64,000 nt of DNA, from the NCBI RefSeq assembly GCF_900637975.1, contig NZ_LR134477.1:2294001-2358000 (forward strand), written 5' to 3'. This stretch comes from Actinomyces viscosus. Lineage in GTDB: Bacteria; Actinomycetota; Actinomycetes; Actinomycetales; Actinomycetaceae. The number at the start of each line of letters is the position of its first letter. The stretch's first letter is position 1. The position numbers were made by a program, and so were the translations under genes. The notes below the pieces were generated by a model. It worked only from the letters and a program-made list of their open reading frames with translations. It was not told where the DNA came from and made no database searches. Of the stretch, positions 53,372 through 62,215 are shown piece by piece.

Positions 53372-54655
53372 CAGGGGGTCGGCAAAGTCGGTTTAGGTGG
53401 GGGTTTGGGTGAGTAGTCTGATGGCTCGTTTGGGTTGTCGTGACAGGGATCTGGTGGTGCTGGCGATGGAGGTGCCGGTGCCGTGGAAGAGTCGGATGAG
53501 GCTGATGGCCAGGTTACGCAGGGTGGCCATGACCTGTGGGCCGTTGCCGATGCGCAGCTGGTGGCGGTCCTCATCGAAGACCACGTCCCTGACCCAGTGA
53601 AGTCGGTTCTCGATTCCCCAGCGCCCTTGGACCCAGGCCGCGACGACCTCGGGCTGGGCATCGGTCATAGGGAGGGAGCAGATCAGGTAGACCACCTCAA
53701 CATGCTTCCTGCTCTTGATGGTCCTGGTGCGTCGGAGCTGGACCACCTGCGCAGCCCCGGGGAAGTCCACCCAGGCGGGAGCCTCAATCGCCTTGGCAGC
53801 GCGCCGCACCCGCCGACCGTGACCGGCATCGACGCTTGAGACGGACGGGACACTCTTCCAGGGCAGCGCCTTGAGCGTCCTGCGAAGGGTCTTCTGGTTG
53901 CCCTTGACCGTCAGCACGTAGTGACCACCACGCCGGGTGATCCACCGGGCTGTGCCTGTCTGGGTGTGCATCGCATCGGCGCTCACCACCACCCCTTCCA
54001 GGTCCAAGGGTTCGAGAAGCTCCCTGAGCGCGGGGATCTCGTTGGACTTGCCTGCCACTCGCTGCTGGGTCGGTACGGCGCCGGTGGCGTGGTCCAAGGC
54101 GGCCAGGAGGTGCGGCGCTGGGTCCTTGCTGGTGCGGGCGCCGCGCATGGTCTTGCCGTCCACGGCGATCACTGTGCGGCCGTTGATGGTGCCGGTACGC
54201 GTGCACAACCATGACCTCAGGTGGGCGTCAACGTCAGCGGGGTCCAGGTCCTGCAGGACTCGGCGGATGGTCGACTCTGAGGGCAGGGCCTGGCCCGCCG
54301 CTAGTCCCAGGGCCTCCAGGTCGGCGCCGGTCAGGTCGGTGGTGCGCTCCCATATCGCCGTCAGGCTGCGACAGCCGGCCAGCACCCCGGTCACGGCCAG
54401 GGACAGGACCGTAGACAGGTTATGACGCACGCCCCGACGGTCCCTGGGATCAGCCACGTTCCTGAGAACCTGGACCAGGGGCCGGCGCGACAAGGCGGTC
54501 GTGGTGGAAGATGACATCGGCGCGGGCTCCCAGGACGAAGGGATGACTAGACACCACTCATCGTCCCTGCGGGGCCCGCGCCCCCGTCCTAGCGACACAC
54601 CACCCCCGTCAAAACGGCTCAGACACCCCCACCCACCAACTTTGCCGACCCCCTG
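53372..54655 (-). mobile_element. ISAs1-type insertion sequence
   Basis: Terminal inverted repeats CAGGGGGTCGGCAAAGT (53372-53388) and ACTTTGCCGACCCCCTG (54639-54655) match perfectly over 17 bp and bracket the transposase gene. Length 1284 bp. Confidence 0.88.
53393..54517 (-). CDS. ISAs1 family transposase
   Basis: A 374-residue DDE transposase, intact. N-terminal DBD_Tnp_Mut-like part with VADPRDRRGVRHNLSTVLSL; DDE residues D in VIAVDGKTMRGAR, D in VVVSADAMHTQTG, E in GRWGIENRLHWVRDV. ATG 54517 (MSSSTTTALSRRPL) chosen over 54682, since the latter lies beyond the terminal repeat. Confidence 0.92.
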   Translation of the reverse strand: MSSSTTTALSRRPLVQVLRNVADPRDRRGVRHNLSTVLSLAVTGVLAGCRSLTAIWERTTDLTGADLEALGLAAGQALPSESTIRRVLQDLDPADVDAHLRSWLCTRTGTINGRTVIAVDGKTMRGARTSKDPAPHLLAALDHATGAVPTQQRVAGKSNEIPALRELLEPLDLEGVVVSADAMHTQTGTARWITRRGGHYVLTVKGNQKTLRRTLKALPWKSVPSVSSVDAGHGRRVRRAAKAIEAPAWVDFPGAAQVVQLRRTRTIKSRKHVEVVYLICSLPMTDAQPEVVAAWVQGRWGIENRLHWVRDVVFDEDRHQLRIGNGPQVMATLRNLAISLIRLFHGTGTSIASTTRSLSRQPKRAIRLLTQTPT

Positions 54656-54659
54656 GGAG

Positions 54660-54866
54660 GTGCCCCCTCCTACATCAGGCACGTGGGCCGGGTTCGTCTA
54701 TCTTGCCACCGTTCTGGACCGCTGCACGAAGAAAGTCGTGGGGTATACGATGGCTGATCATATGCGCACCTCGCTGGTGTGTGAGGCCATCGATATGGCG
54801 GTAAGGAGATGCCCGGTTGAGAAGGGTGTGACGGTCTTCCCGCTCCGACCGGGGCAGCCAGTACAC
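54660..54866 (+). pseudogene. IS3-type OrfB transposase, 5' fragment
   Basis: Reads TWAGFVYLATVLDRCTKKVV and then MADHMRTSLVCEAIDMAVRR, the start of the IS3 rve catalytic core. Near 54835 a frame slip turns the usual HSDRGSQYT motif into a +1 reading with RSDRGSQYT. The rest lies beyond the IS5-type insertion, at 55742. Confidence 0.8.
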
Positions 54867-55741
54867 GAAGGTTATTCAGGGGCGTGTATGGGGGTTTAGG
54901 GGTTCGGTGTGTTGAATGGGTGACGGCTCGTTGGTCTGAGAGAATCAGATTGCTACATGAAACCTCTCAGGAACGAGCCGTCATGGGTAAGGGTATCACA
55001 GGCCTGGACAGAACGCAGTTGAGCTGCCTGGTGGAAATGGTGCTGGGTGATACTGAGATCTCCTTGGCGCCAAGAATTCTTGGCCCACTGGCCGCGGTGC
55101 GGGCGACGTTGATGTATTTGCGCACCAACACCTCCCAGGAGGCGATCGCCGAGATCATGGGGGTGTCACAGCCGACGATCTCGCGGGCGATCTCGGTGGT
55201 CACCCGGATCATCGCCAGGGTCTTGGGGCCTGTGCTGGCGACCGTCGAGGAGGTCCCCCATGGGGGCGTGCACATCATCGACGGTACGCTCCTGCCGTGC
55301 TGGAGCTGGAAGGATCGGACGGACCTGTGGTCGGGCAAGCACAAGCGCACCGGCCTGAGCCTGCAAGTACTGGTCAGCCCCGCCGGGCGCCTGCGGTGGG
55401 CCTCAGACCCGCTACCGGGGGCCACCCACGACACCAAGGCCATCACCACCTCCGGTCTCTTGGAGGAGATCGACCCCTCCTGCTGCATCGCCGATAAAGG
55501 CTACATCGGAACCGGGGTTCTCACCCCCTACAAGAAACCTCCCAACAGTGAGCTCACCAAGGCCCAGAAGCAGGCCAACAAATCCCTAAATGAAATCCGG
55601 TATGTCGTGGAGAGAACCATCGCGCACATCAAATCCTGGAAGATCCTGGCCCACGACTACAGGCGCCCCCTGCACACCTTCAAAGAAACTATCACAGCCA
55701 CCCTAGCCCTCTACGCCTACACCAACCCCTGAATAACCTTC
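54867..55741 (+). mobile_element. IS5-type insertion sequence inside the IS3 OrfB
   Basis: Perfect 16-bp terminal repeats GAAGGTTATTCAGGGG and CCCCTGAATAACCTTC. Removing the element rejoins CAGTACAC and ACCACGTCT, reading QYTTS as in IS3 transposases. Length 875 bp. Confidence 0.85.
54983..55732 (+). CDS. IS5 family transposase (DDE_Tnp_4 type)
   Basis: A 249-residue intact transposase. A helix-turn-helix (TSQEAIAEIMGVSQPTISRA) is followed by a DDE domain: D in HIIDGTLLPCW, D in GATHDTKAI and the CIADKGYIG segment, E in VVERTIAHIKSW. ATG 54983 was chosen because a longer start at 54884 would include the terminal region. Confidence 0.88.
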   Translation: MGKGITGLDRTQLSCLVEMVLGDTEISLAPRILGPLAAVRATLMYLRTNTSQEAIAEIMGVSQPTISRAISVVTRIIARVLGPVLATVEEVPHGGVHIIDGTLLPCWSWKDRTDLWSGKHKRTGLSLQVLVSPAGRLRWASDPLPGATHDTKAITTSGLLEEIDPSCCIADKGYIGTGVLTPYKKPPNSELTKAQKQANKSLNEIRYVVERTIAHIKSWKILAHDYRRPLHTFKETITATLALYAYTNP

Positions 55742-56026
55742 ACCACGTCTCAGAAGTTCCTGGACCATCTGAAGTCCTACGGTATCCGGCCGTCCACGGG
55801 GCGTACGGGGGGCGTGACTGGGTGGGTGCGTGGGCGGAATCTTTCACGCCACTCTCAAGAAAAAGAGAGTGCATAGAATGGTGTACCCCACGAAGGACAA
55901 GGCGATTAATGATATTGCCTCGTGGATCGAACTGAGATCCAGTCATACCTGCCTTCACTCGACCCTGAGATACTGCGCACCTAACGAGGTTGAGCAAGAA
56001 TTCCTGGACCTAACCAAGGCAGTCTG
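55742..56026 (+). pseudogene. IS3-type OrfB transposase, 3' fragment
   Basis: Continues the interrupted gene: SQKFLDHLKSYGIRPSTGRT, then after a frame slip AESFHATLKKKRVHRMVYPT and HSTLRYCAPNEVEQEF, including the DDE glutamate region. The frame switches near 55800-55830. Confidence 0.8.
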
Positions 56027-56208
56027 AAACACCAAACAAGCAGTGTCCGAAAAACACCCAGCATCCCAGTTCATCCACTGGCCCGCGATGGTAGACGTCT
56101 CAAGCTTGAGGTCTTCCCTGCTCGATTCAGTAAGCAGCCTGCTCACTGTGGACTCAATATGAGAAAATACGCCAGCAGTCGACACCGCTTCGAGACTCAT
56201 CGCGAAAG
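56027..56208. other. IS3 right end and non-coding sequence
   Basis: Short region past the IS3 fragment, lower GC than average. No gene seen. It separates the transposon nest from the toxin locus. Confidence 0.4.
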
Positions 56209-56760
56209 TTAGAACTCTCCTCCTTCTGCGAAATACTTTTCTTCGGCTTCGGTGAGGTCGGTCATCTCAGGAGACTCAATGGTGGCAGAAATAAATTTTT
56301 TAGTAATCCCTAAGTCGACACTGGCGCGCGATGGGAGATACCAGATTATAGTTTCTACGTTATCATCGGAATCCACTTTTCCGACTCCATAGATCGACTT
56401 GAGTTTATTAACGTAAGTCAAATATGTGGACCTCAGTGAAGAGTCGAATACATCATTTGTGTCACCGGTAACTCGGGTGGTCAAATTGAAATTAATTCTC
56501 GAGACATACATTTTGTTGCTCACGTCACGGCCGATGCTTCCGTCCTCTTCTCCGTTGCTGACGGGGGTAACGAAAAATCTTCCGTTGTCGGGAGCGGGTG
56601 TCCAGCCGAACTGATCTCGCAGCGAGAAGGCCTCTTCAATGCTCATGGGCCATCGATGTTCAGCTATTGTTCGAATAATATCAATTGCCTGGTCGACCGG
56701 ATAGCAGCGAAAGCCTGATGTTGTCGATCCTGTACCATTTGATGTAGTAGCGTTCATCAA
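56209..56760 (-). CDS. Putative immunity protein for the orphan toxin cassette
   Basis: A 183-residue soluble protein, AT-rich relative to the window. Has VDQAIDIIRTIAEHRWPMSI and SLRDQFGWTPAPDNGRFFV near the N-terminus, a pattern seen in DUF6301-type proteins of Actinomyces, and beta-rich sequence after. It lies 15 bp after the orphan toxin gene, where the cognate immunity gene is expected. Assignment by position. Confidence 0.65.
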   Translation of the reverse strand: MMNATTSNGTGSTTSGFRCYPVDQAIDIIRTIAEHRWPMSIEEAFSLRDQFGWTPAPDNGRFFVTPVSNGEEDGSIGRDVSNKMYVSRINFNLTTRVTGDTNDVFDSSLRSTYLTYVNKLKSIYGVGKVDSDDNVETIIWYLPSRASVDLGITKKFISATIESPEMTDLTEAEEKYFAEGGEF

Positions 56761-56775
56761 TATTCTCCGGGGACT

Positions 56776-58005
56776 CTAGAGTTTGTCGATGGATTCTTGA
56801 AGGTGCTGAGTGACTTCAGGTGTGAGCTCGAACGGGGTGTCGGTGACTTCTATTCTACCAGGTTCACGTGTTGCTATCACCTTGATCGTCATCTTCGTGT
56901 CCCCATTCTGAACGCTCTGCCACACATCGGGGTGGTCATGGAAGTATTGGGCGAAGCGAGGGTCGCTTAGCATGCGATCACGTGTGTACGCAGGTGACGC
57001 TTGAGGGGCCTTCCCTTCGTAAGTAGTCACACGCGGCGTACTGTCCACCTGCGCACTTACACCCTTGTATTCCGCAACGACCATTTCATCACCGTTCGGA
57101 CTCAGGGCCATCCCGTCGACCCAGCCTCGTGGAGCAGTTCCGTTATTGACTGTCACGTTGTCCGCACGGAACTCATCAGGAATGTGGTACCCATTCTCCG
57201 TGAGATGCGCCTCGCCGCCAGGCTCTCCAATCCTTGCGGCGGCGTCATTTAGGTTCTTATGTGCTTTAGATGCCTCGTCGGCCATCTCGGTTAGGTTGTC
57301 AATTTCACGCTGACTGCGGCCCTCAGCCTGCAACTTTCGCCCTGTTTTCGACATCTCCTTTCGGCTAAAGTCTTTGAGAGAATACCCTTCCGGAATCGCT
57401 TCACTCAGGCGTTCTCTTGCTTGCTGCTTTGCAGCTTTCTGGGCTTGATGTTGGCGGAATAACTCAGGTATGTCTTTCTTGTACTTATCAGCATTCTTTC
57501 CTGACTTGGGTCCGTCGGTGGCTGCGTCCGCCGCATTACCAGCACTCTTGGTGCCGTCAGTGGCCGCGTCTACCGCGTCTTCAGCGGCCTCAACGGCATC
57601 GTCAGCCTTCTTGGAGCCACGGCCCATGAGCATAGCCACCAGGCCAGCGAACTTCTCACCCACATCACCGAACAACTTGACGGCCTTGTCCAGCAGGGTC
57701 TTGAGGTTCCTGGCCGACAGAACCACGTCGGCGACCTCCTTGGACAGGCGAGTCACCCACGACGACACATCAGCAATCACCGAGGCCACCGCCCACGGCG
57801 CCGCCAGACCCGCCGTCAGCACCCCGATCGCCACCTTCGAGGCCACCTTACCGATCACATCAGCAATCGCGTCACGCACCAGGTCATGCACCATCCGCAC
57901 AATCACCGAGACCACCGTCAACCCACCCGAGATCGCACCGGCCACCTGACCGGTCATCCTCAGGTGCGAAGCAGACCCAGCCTGCAACGACTTAAACGTC
58001 GCCAC
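56776..58005 (-). pseudogene. Orphan toxin cassette: shared helical stalk plus nuclease-like toxin domain
   Basis: Lacks the N-terminal export domain of the full-length toxin. The first 102 codons (58005 down to 57700) are almost the same as residues 129-230 of the full toxin; I count three differences. After a Lys/Ala-rich linker, the C-terminal 120 residues form a different toxin domain. It contains GWVDGMALSPNGDEMVVAEY followed by KGVSAQ, the D...EYK pattern of PD-(D/E)xK nucleases. The open frame extends to 58128 in unrelated sequence with no good start, so it is probably silent until it recombines with the full toxin gene. Confidence 0.75.
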
Positions 58006-58268
58006 AGTTTCAGGCCGACAACGATGTAGGTCGGAACTGGTGTAAAGGCGCCTCCAGCTGCTGGAGAGCGAGGGTAGTGGCGCGTAACTGCGGTGGTGTT
58101 GCCGCGCCGGACGGTGCGGCAACACCACCAGTCATTCAGTGCCAGTGAGCAGGTCTCCGCAGCAGGAAGAGGCTGGTTGTGGCAGCCGCTTAGCAGTGAC
58201 CAGCGAGTCATTCTGCTGTCGTCCTAAACCGGAGTGGCCGCATGTATTAGTCGGCGTCGGCGGAGTTG
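58006..58268. other. Spacer between toxin cassettes
   Basis: No convincing gene. Contains an inverted repeat GGTGTTGCCGCGCC/GGTGCGGCAACACC near 58091-58130 which could terminate the immunity gene at 58269 (minus strand). Confidence 0.5.
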
Positions 58269-58691
58269 TCAGGAGAAGTACTCGGGATACTCCGCATAGG
58301 GGTCGTGCTCGCTATGATCCACCCACTGGTCGATGACCTGCTGGGGCGTGATGCCAGGAGTCATAACGGTATGACCATTAAAGTTGTCGGTGGTAAACCA
58401 TAGCACCAGATTGGGATCCGGGTTAAGCGACCTCACCCAAACGGCAATGTCGGCAGCCTCCTCAAGATCTGCCCCGTCAACAGAGATAAGCTGACCGTCA
58501 CGGAAGTGGCTGATAATCGTCGACGCCCCGTCCGGCTCGAGCAGGATGTCTGCATCGGTCTCGAGGTCATCAGAACTCAGAGGTTTCGCCTCGCAGTCCG
58601 GCCATTGTTGCTTTCCCTCACTAAGGAACGTATCAGTATCGGCAATGACGCGCCCCGAGTTGAGTGTAGTACAAAGATAACTGACGCCCAT
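58269..58691 (-). CDS. Putative immunity protein of the full-length toxin
   Basis: A 140-residue acidic protein of unrecognised family, with TLNSGRVIADTDTFLSEGKQ, SHFRDGQLISVDGADLEEAA and VLWFTTDNFNGHTVMTPG. Starts 20 bp after the toxin stop with GGAGG upstream, the usual arrangement for a cognate immunity gene. Function by position. Confidence 0.7.
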   Translation of the reverse strand: MGVSYLCTTLNSGRVIADTDTFLSEGKQQWPDCEAKPLSSDDLETDADILLEPDGASTIISHFRDGQLISVDGADLEEAADIAVWVRSLNPDPNLVLWFTTDNFNGHTVMTPGITPQQVIDQWVDHSEHDPYAEYPEYFS

Positions 58692-58711
58692 TTTAACTCC
58701 TCCTTCTAGGT

Positions 58712-60289
58712 TTATGGGACCAGCTGGATGTGCAGTTCTACATCGGGGCCGAGAATATCTCGGGCGCGCTGACCGAGAAACTCTACAGACTCCGGGGTGT
58801 TGGTGACCAGTGTCAGACTAGAGACAGGATTGCCCGACGACCTTATCACCTTGCCGTAGCGCCTCATCTCATCGTCAAACTTATTCATGAGGAACTCGGG
58901 GCCTTTACCTTGATAGAGAGCGTCGTCTCCGCCCCCTGTGTGCTTGGCGTCCCAAGCCTTAGCGATTCCCGCGCCATCCGCGGTGACTGAGTCTGCCCAG
59001 ATGGTTTCACCACTGTCAGTCGTTAACTGACGCTCGACATCGGTCCCGAGGACCCTGTGCTGGTACTGGTATGCCTCCGTCGACGGTGCGTGAGTTTTCG
59101 TGGGGAGATCGTCATACCACTCCTGAACTTTCCCCGGGTCATCCCATTGCGTGGCGCCGTCGCCGGTAGCGGCGCTGCTGTCTGCCTCCGCCCTTTCGGG
59201 CGCATCAGCCTTGGCAGCGTCATCGGATTGCTTTGTGCTGGACTTGGCTGCGTCTGCCGCGTCATCGGCACCCTTGGCTCCAGTGCTGGTCTCGTTGAGG
59301 GTTACGCCCCAGCGGCCTTCGTTGGGGTTGGACCGTGAGGGCTTGGTGGTCTTGGGACCCTTGGGCCTGTAGACGGTGGGGCTAGCCTTGGTCACCTCAC
59401 GGGCCTGGCGCGTGGTCATACCCGGCGCCCCGGCCAGTGCCTGCTGCGGGCGCAGGGAGGACAGGAAGTCACCGACCTGCCGAGCAGCCCCGGCAACGCC
59501 GTCACCGGCCTTAGCCGCAGCCTCACCGATACTGGAGGTGATACGACCGAAAGCCGCACCCACATCGTCAAGCAGCTTGCTGGCCTTGTCCAGCAGGCCC
59601 TTGAGGTTCCTGGCCGACAGAACCACGTCGGCGACCTCCTTGGACAGGCGAGTCACCCACGACGACACATCAGCAATCACCGAGGCCACCGCCCACGGCG
59701 CCGCCAGACCCGCCGTCAGCACCCCGATCGCCACCTTCGAGGCCACCTTACCGATCACATCAGCAATCGCGTCACGCACCAGGTCATGCACCATCCGCAC
59801 AATCACCGAGGCCACCGTCAACCCACCCGAGATCGCACTGGCCACACCACCGGTCATCCTCAGGTGCGAGGCAGACCCCGCCTGCAACGACTTGAACGTC
59901 GCCACAGCCAACGACTCCTGACCCGCCAGACGCCCCGTGCACACCGTCTCCAGGTCATCAGCGCACGAACCCAGCTTGGTACCGATATTCGACCACGTCG
60001 ACGCCGCCGCAGCGACCGCGTCACTGTCACCGGTGAGCTCATTGAGCCACTCGTTGAGACTGCCCAGGTGCTCAATGACCCACGCCACCCCGGCCGACAT
60101 CGCCTCACCCAGAGGATCCATCACCGCCGAGGCCGTGTCAGCAGCCGTCGCCAGAGTCGCCAGACCACCAGCAACCCAGCTCTTGGACTCAAACGCCTCC
60201 TTGAGGTCGAAGCCGTCCTCGATCAGACGCGTACCCGTCCAGACGGTCTCCGAGTCCTTCACCTCGGCAACAAGCTCGTTACCCGTCAC
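58712..60289 (-). CDS. Full-length type VII secreted polymorphic toxin, RE-fold nuclease
   Basis: A 525-residue toxin. Residues 1-125 are helical WXG/LXG-like sequence for export. Residues 129-235 form a long helical stalk, repeated in the orphan cassette. Residues 235-390 are a variable linker. The C-terminal 130 residues are the toxin: QYQHRVLGTDVERQLTTD, then ADSVTADGAGIAKAWDAKH, matching a restriction-endonuclease fold (Tox-REase-2-like) with D...DAK. Start GTG 60289, 3 bp from the EspC-like gene stop, so co-translated with it. Toxic function inferred. Confidence 0.82.
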   Translation of the reverse strand: MTGNELVAEVKDSETVWTGTRLIEDGFDLKEAFESKSWVAGGLATLATAADTASAVMDPLGEAMSAGVAWVIEHLGSLNEWLNELTGDSDAVAAAASTWSNIGTKLGSCADDLETVCTGRLAGQESLAVATFKSLQAGSASHLRMTGGVASAISGGLTVASVIVRMVHDLVRDAIADVIGKVASKVAIGVLTAGLAAPWAVASVIADVSSWVTRLSKEVADVVLSARNLKGLLDKASKLLDDVGAAFGRITSSIGEAAAKAGDGVAGAARQVGDFLSSLRPQQALAGAPGMTTRQAREVTKASPTVYRPKGPKTTKPSRSNPNEGRWGVTLNETSTGAKGADDAADAAKSSTKQSDDAAKADAPERAEADSSAATGDGATQWDDPGKVQEWYDDLPTKTHAPSTEAYQYQHRVLGTDVERQLTTDSGETIWADSVTADGAGIAKAWDAKHTGGGDDALYQGKGPEFLMNKFDDEMRRYGKVIRSSGNPVSSLTLVTNTPESVEFLGQRARDILGPDVELHIQLVP

Positions 60290-60292
60290 CGA

Positions 60293-60598
60293 TCACGCCC
60301 CCACCTGACGCGCACCGGAAGCGGCGTCAGCGTCCGCACCCTCCAGAGCGCTGGCCGTGCCGCGCAGGCCGGTGGCGCTGTTGCGCAGCCCCTTCTCAGC
60401 GGAGTCCATCATCGCGTCGGCAGCGCTCTTGACCAGCGTGTAGGCCGGCAGGAACAACGGCGAGCACATCAGACCAAAGGCGTTATCCCCCAGCGCCGCA
60501 CCCGAGGCGTCCCGCGCCTGAGCCACACCAGCAGCCACCGCATCCGTATCCCCGGCACCCGAACGCAACGTCCCACCATCAACCTGAATATCTACCAT
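60293..60598 (-). CDS. EspC/DUF2580-like type VII secretion partner
   Basis: A 101-residue helical hairpin protein: MVDIQVDGGTLRSGAGDTDA, then LMCSPLFLPAYTLVKSAADA. Resembles EspC-like (DUF2580) proteins that pair with secreted toxins for ESX export. Located directly upstream of the toxin gene. Confidence 0.7.
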   Translation of the reverse strand: MVDIQVDGGTLRSGAGDTDAVAAGVAQARDASGAALGDNAFGLMCSPLFLPAYTLVKSAADAMMDSAEKGLRNSATGLRGTASALEGADADAASGARQVGA

Positions 60599-60703
60599 GA
60601 CAGACTTCTTCCTACCTTTCTTAACGCCATTTCATCGACAACAGTCAGCACTGCACCAGCCCACCCGACCCTTGCTCAGGCAAGCCGCACTGGTCGCCCA
60701 GGG

Positions 60704-61156
60704 CTACATCCCCGGGAACACCAGCCCGGGAGGAGCGCTGCGCTTCTTGCTCTCCTCGGACCGCTCAGCCCGTCGAGTGACTCCCACCTTGGGCCCGGCC
60801 ATCTGCTCGTAGGCATCCAGCATCGCCTGACCGAGCCCGGTGTCCACACCGATGTGCCGGTCCACGATCGCCCGGATCTTGGTGGCCGCCGTACGCCGAC
60901 CGGTGTCGATGGCCTCCATGACCGCCTCGGAGAGCTGGGCCGAGCTCAGCGCCTGACTCGCCGCAGCGAAGCGCACGTCCCGTACGCGCCCGGCGGCGTC
61001 GACCACCACGGTGACCTCACCGCCCTTGGACGTCCCCTCGACCTCCAGGGAGTCGGCCTGCTCGGGCACGCGCTCAGTACCTTCGTGATTTCTCTGCGCC
61101 TGAGCCACCTGCTCAGCAATCCGAGACAGACGCTCCTCAACCAACCGATCAGACAT
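60704..61156 (-). CDS. YbaB/EbfC family protein of the secretion locus
   Basis: A 150-residue protein with YbaB/EbfC fold features (VEGTSKGGEVTVVVDAAGRV, AVMEAIDTGRRTAATKIRA). In actinobacteria such proteins often head type VII toxin operons (EspL-like), perhaps as chaperones. Start ATG 61156; an alternative at 61177 is 7 codons upstream. It is the first gene of the operon that runs to 58269. Confidence 0.75.
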   Translation of the reverse strand: MSDRLVEERLSRIAEQVAQAQRNHEGTERVPEQADSLEVEGTSKGGEVTVVVDAAGRVRDVRFAAASQALSSAQLSEAVMEAIDTGRRTAATKIRAIVDRHIGVDTGLGQAMLDAYEQMAGPKVGVTRRAERSEESKKRSAPPGLVFPGM

Positions 61157-61279
61157 GAGGCACACCCTAACCAGCACCCCGGGGCCGAGACCTCTCCCCG
61201 ACCTGTCGGGTTAATAACACGGGGATAACTACCCACCCGCCTCGACACCCCTGCGTCGCATCTGGTAACGACAGGTTGG

Positions 61280-61330
61280 AACGTGCCGCGGGTGCGGGGA
61301 CAAGGCTCGTCCCCGCACCCGCGGCACGTT
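61280..61330. terminator. Perfect 22-bp hairpin between hemQ and the toxin operon
   Basis: AACGTGCCGCGGGTGCGGGGAC (61280-61301), loop AAGGCTC, perfect complement 61309-61330. Lies 33 bp after the hemQ stop on the minus strand, so it probably terminates the haem operon. Confidence 0.85.
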
Positions 61331-61362
61331 CTCATCTGTGGAAATCTGCGGAGAATCTCCCG

Positions 61363-62163
61363 TCAGGCCCAGGGCTGGCGCTCGGCCCACTCCTGGGGGC
61401 TGACGCGGCGCCCGGTGTAGAAGGGCGTGTCCACGCGCACGTGCATGCGGGCGTCCGTGTAGCGCTGGTGGTGCAGGACCCCTTCGAGCCGGTCGAGGGT
61501 GTCGGCCTCGAAGCCGAGGATCCACTCGTAGTCGCTCAGGCCGAAGGTCGCCAGGGTCGAGCCCTTGACGTCGGGGTACTTGGAGAAGCCGTGGCGGCCG
61601 TGCTGCGCCATCATGCGCGAGCGCTCCTCGGGGTCGAGCAGGTACCACTCGTAGGAGCGCACGAAGGGGTAGACCATGACCCAGTCGCGCGGCGCCACCC
61701 CGGCCAGGCAGGCCGGCACGTGGCGGGGGTTGAACTCGGCGGGCGTGTGCAGCCCCATGCAGGACCACACCGGCTCCAGGTAGCGCCCCAGCGCGCTGCC
61801 GCGCAGGCGGTGGTAGGCGTCCTGGAGGACCTCGGGGTCGTCGTCGAGCCACCACACGAGCAGGTCGGCATCGGCGCGCAGGCCGCCGACGTCGTACCAG
61901 CCGCGCGTCGTCACGCCGCCGGCCTCGACGAAGTCGGCGCTCTCACCCAGGAGCTGCTCGCGCTCGGGCTGGGAGGCGGGCAGGGGACGGGCCAGGCGGA
62001 AGACGGCGTAGAGGGTGTAGTGGTACTGGTTGTTGATGGCCTCCAGGTCGACGTCGGTGGCGTCGCGGGGATCGCGGTGGGGGCGGCGCTCCTCGTCCTC
62101 GAAGCGGTGCAGGCCGCCCTCGCCGGGGTGGCCGCCGGGGTGGCCGTGGGTGTCGGTGCTCAT
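61363..62163 (-). CDS. hemQ: HemQ, coproheme decarboxylase
   Basis: A 266-residue chlorite dismutase-family protein. It converts coproheme to haem b in the Gram-positive pathway. Conserved segments: NNQYHYTLYAVFRLARPLP, then VYPFVRSYEWYLLDPEERSR with the catalytic Tyr, and AQHGRHGFSKYPDV with the haem-binding His. The first 35 residues are His/Gly-rich. Start ATG 62163. It lies 52 bp after hemH in the same operon. Confidence 0.93.
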   Translation of the reverse strand: MSTDTHGHPGGHPGEGGLHRFEDEERRPHRDPRDATDVDLEAINNQYHYTLYAVFRLARPLPASQPEREQLLGESADFVEAGGVTTRGWYDVGGLRADADLLVWWLDDDPEVLQDAYHRLRGSALGRYLEPVWSCMGLHTPAEFNPRHVPACLAGVAPRDWVMVYPFVRSYEWYLLDPEERSRMMAQHGRHGFSKYPDVKGSTLATFGLSDYEWILGFEADTLDRLEGVLHHQRYTDARMHVRVDTPFYTGRRVSPQEWAERQPWA

Positions 62164-62215
62164 CTCTTCTCCTTGATTCTTCCGGAGCTGCTGGGCTTGA
62201 GGCTATCGTGCCTGG

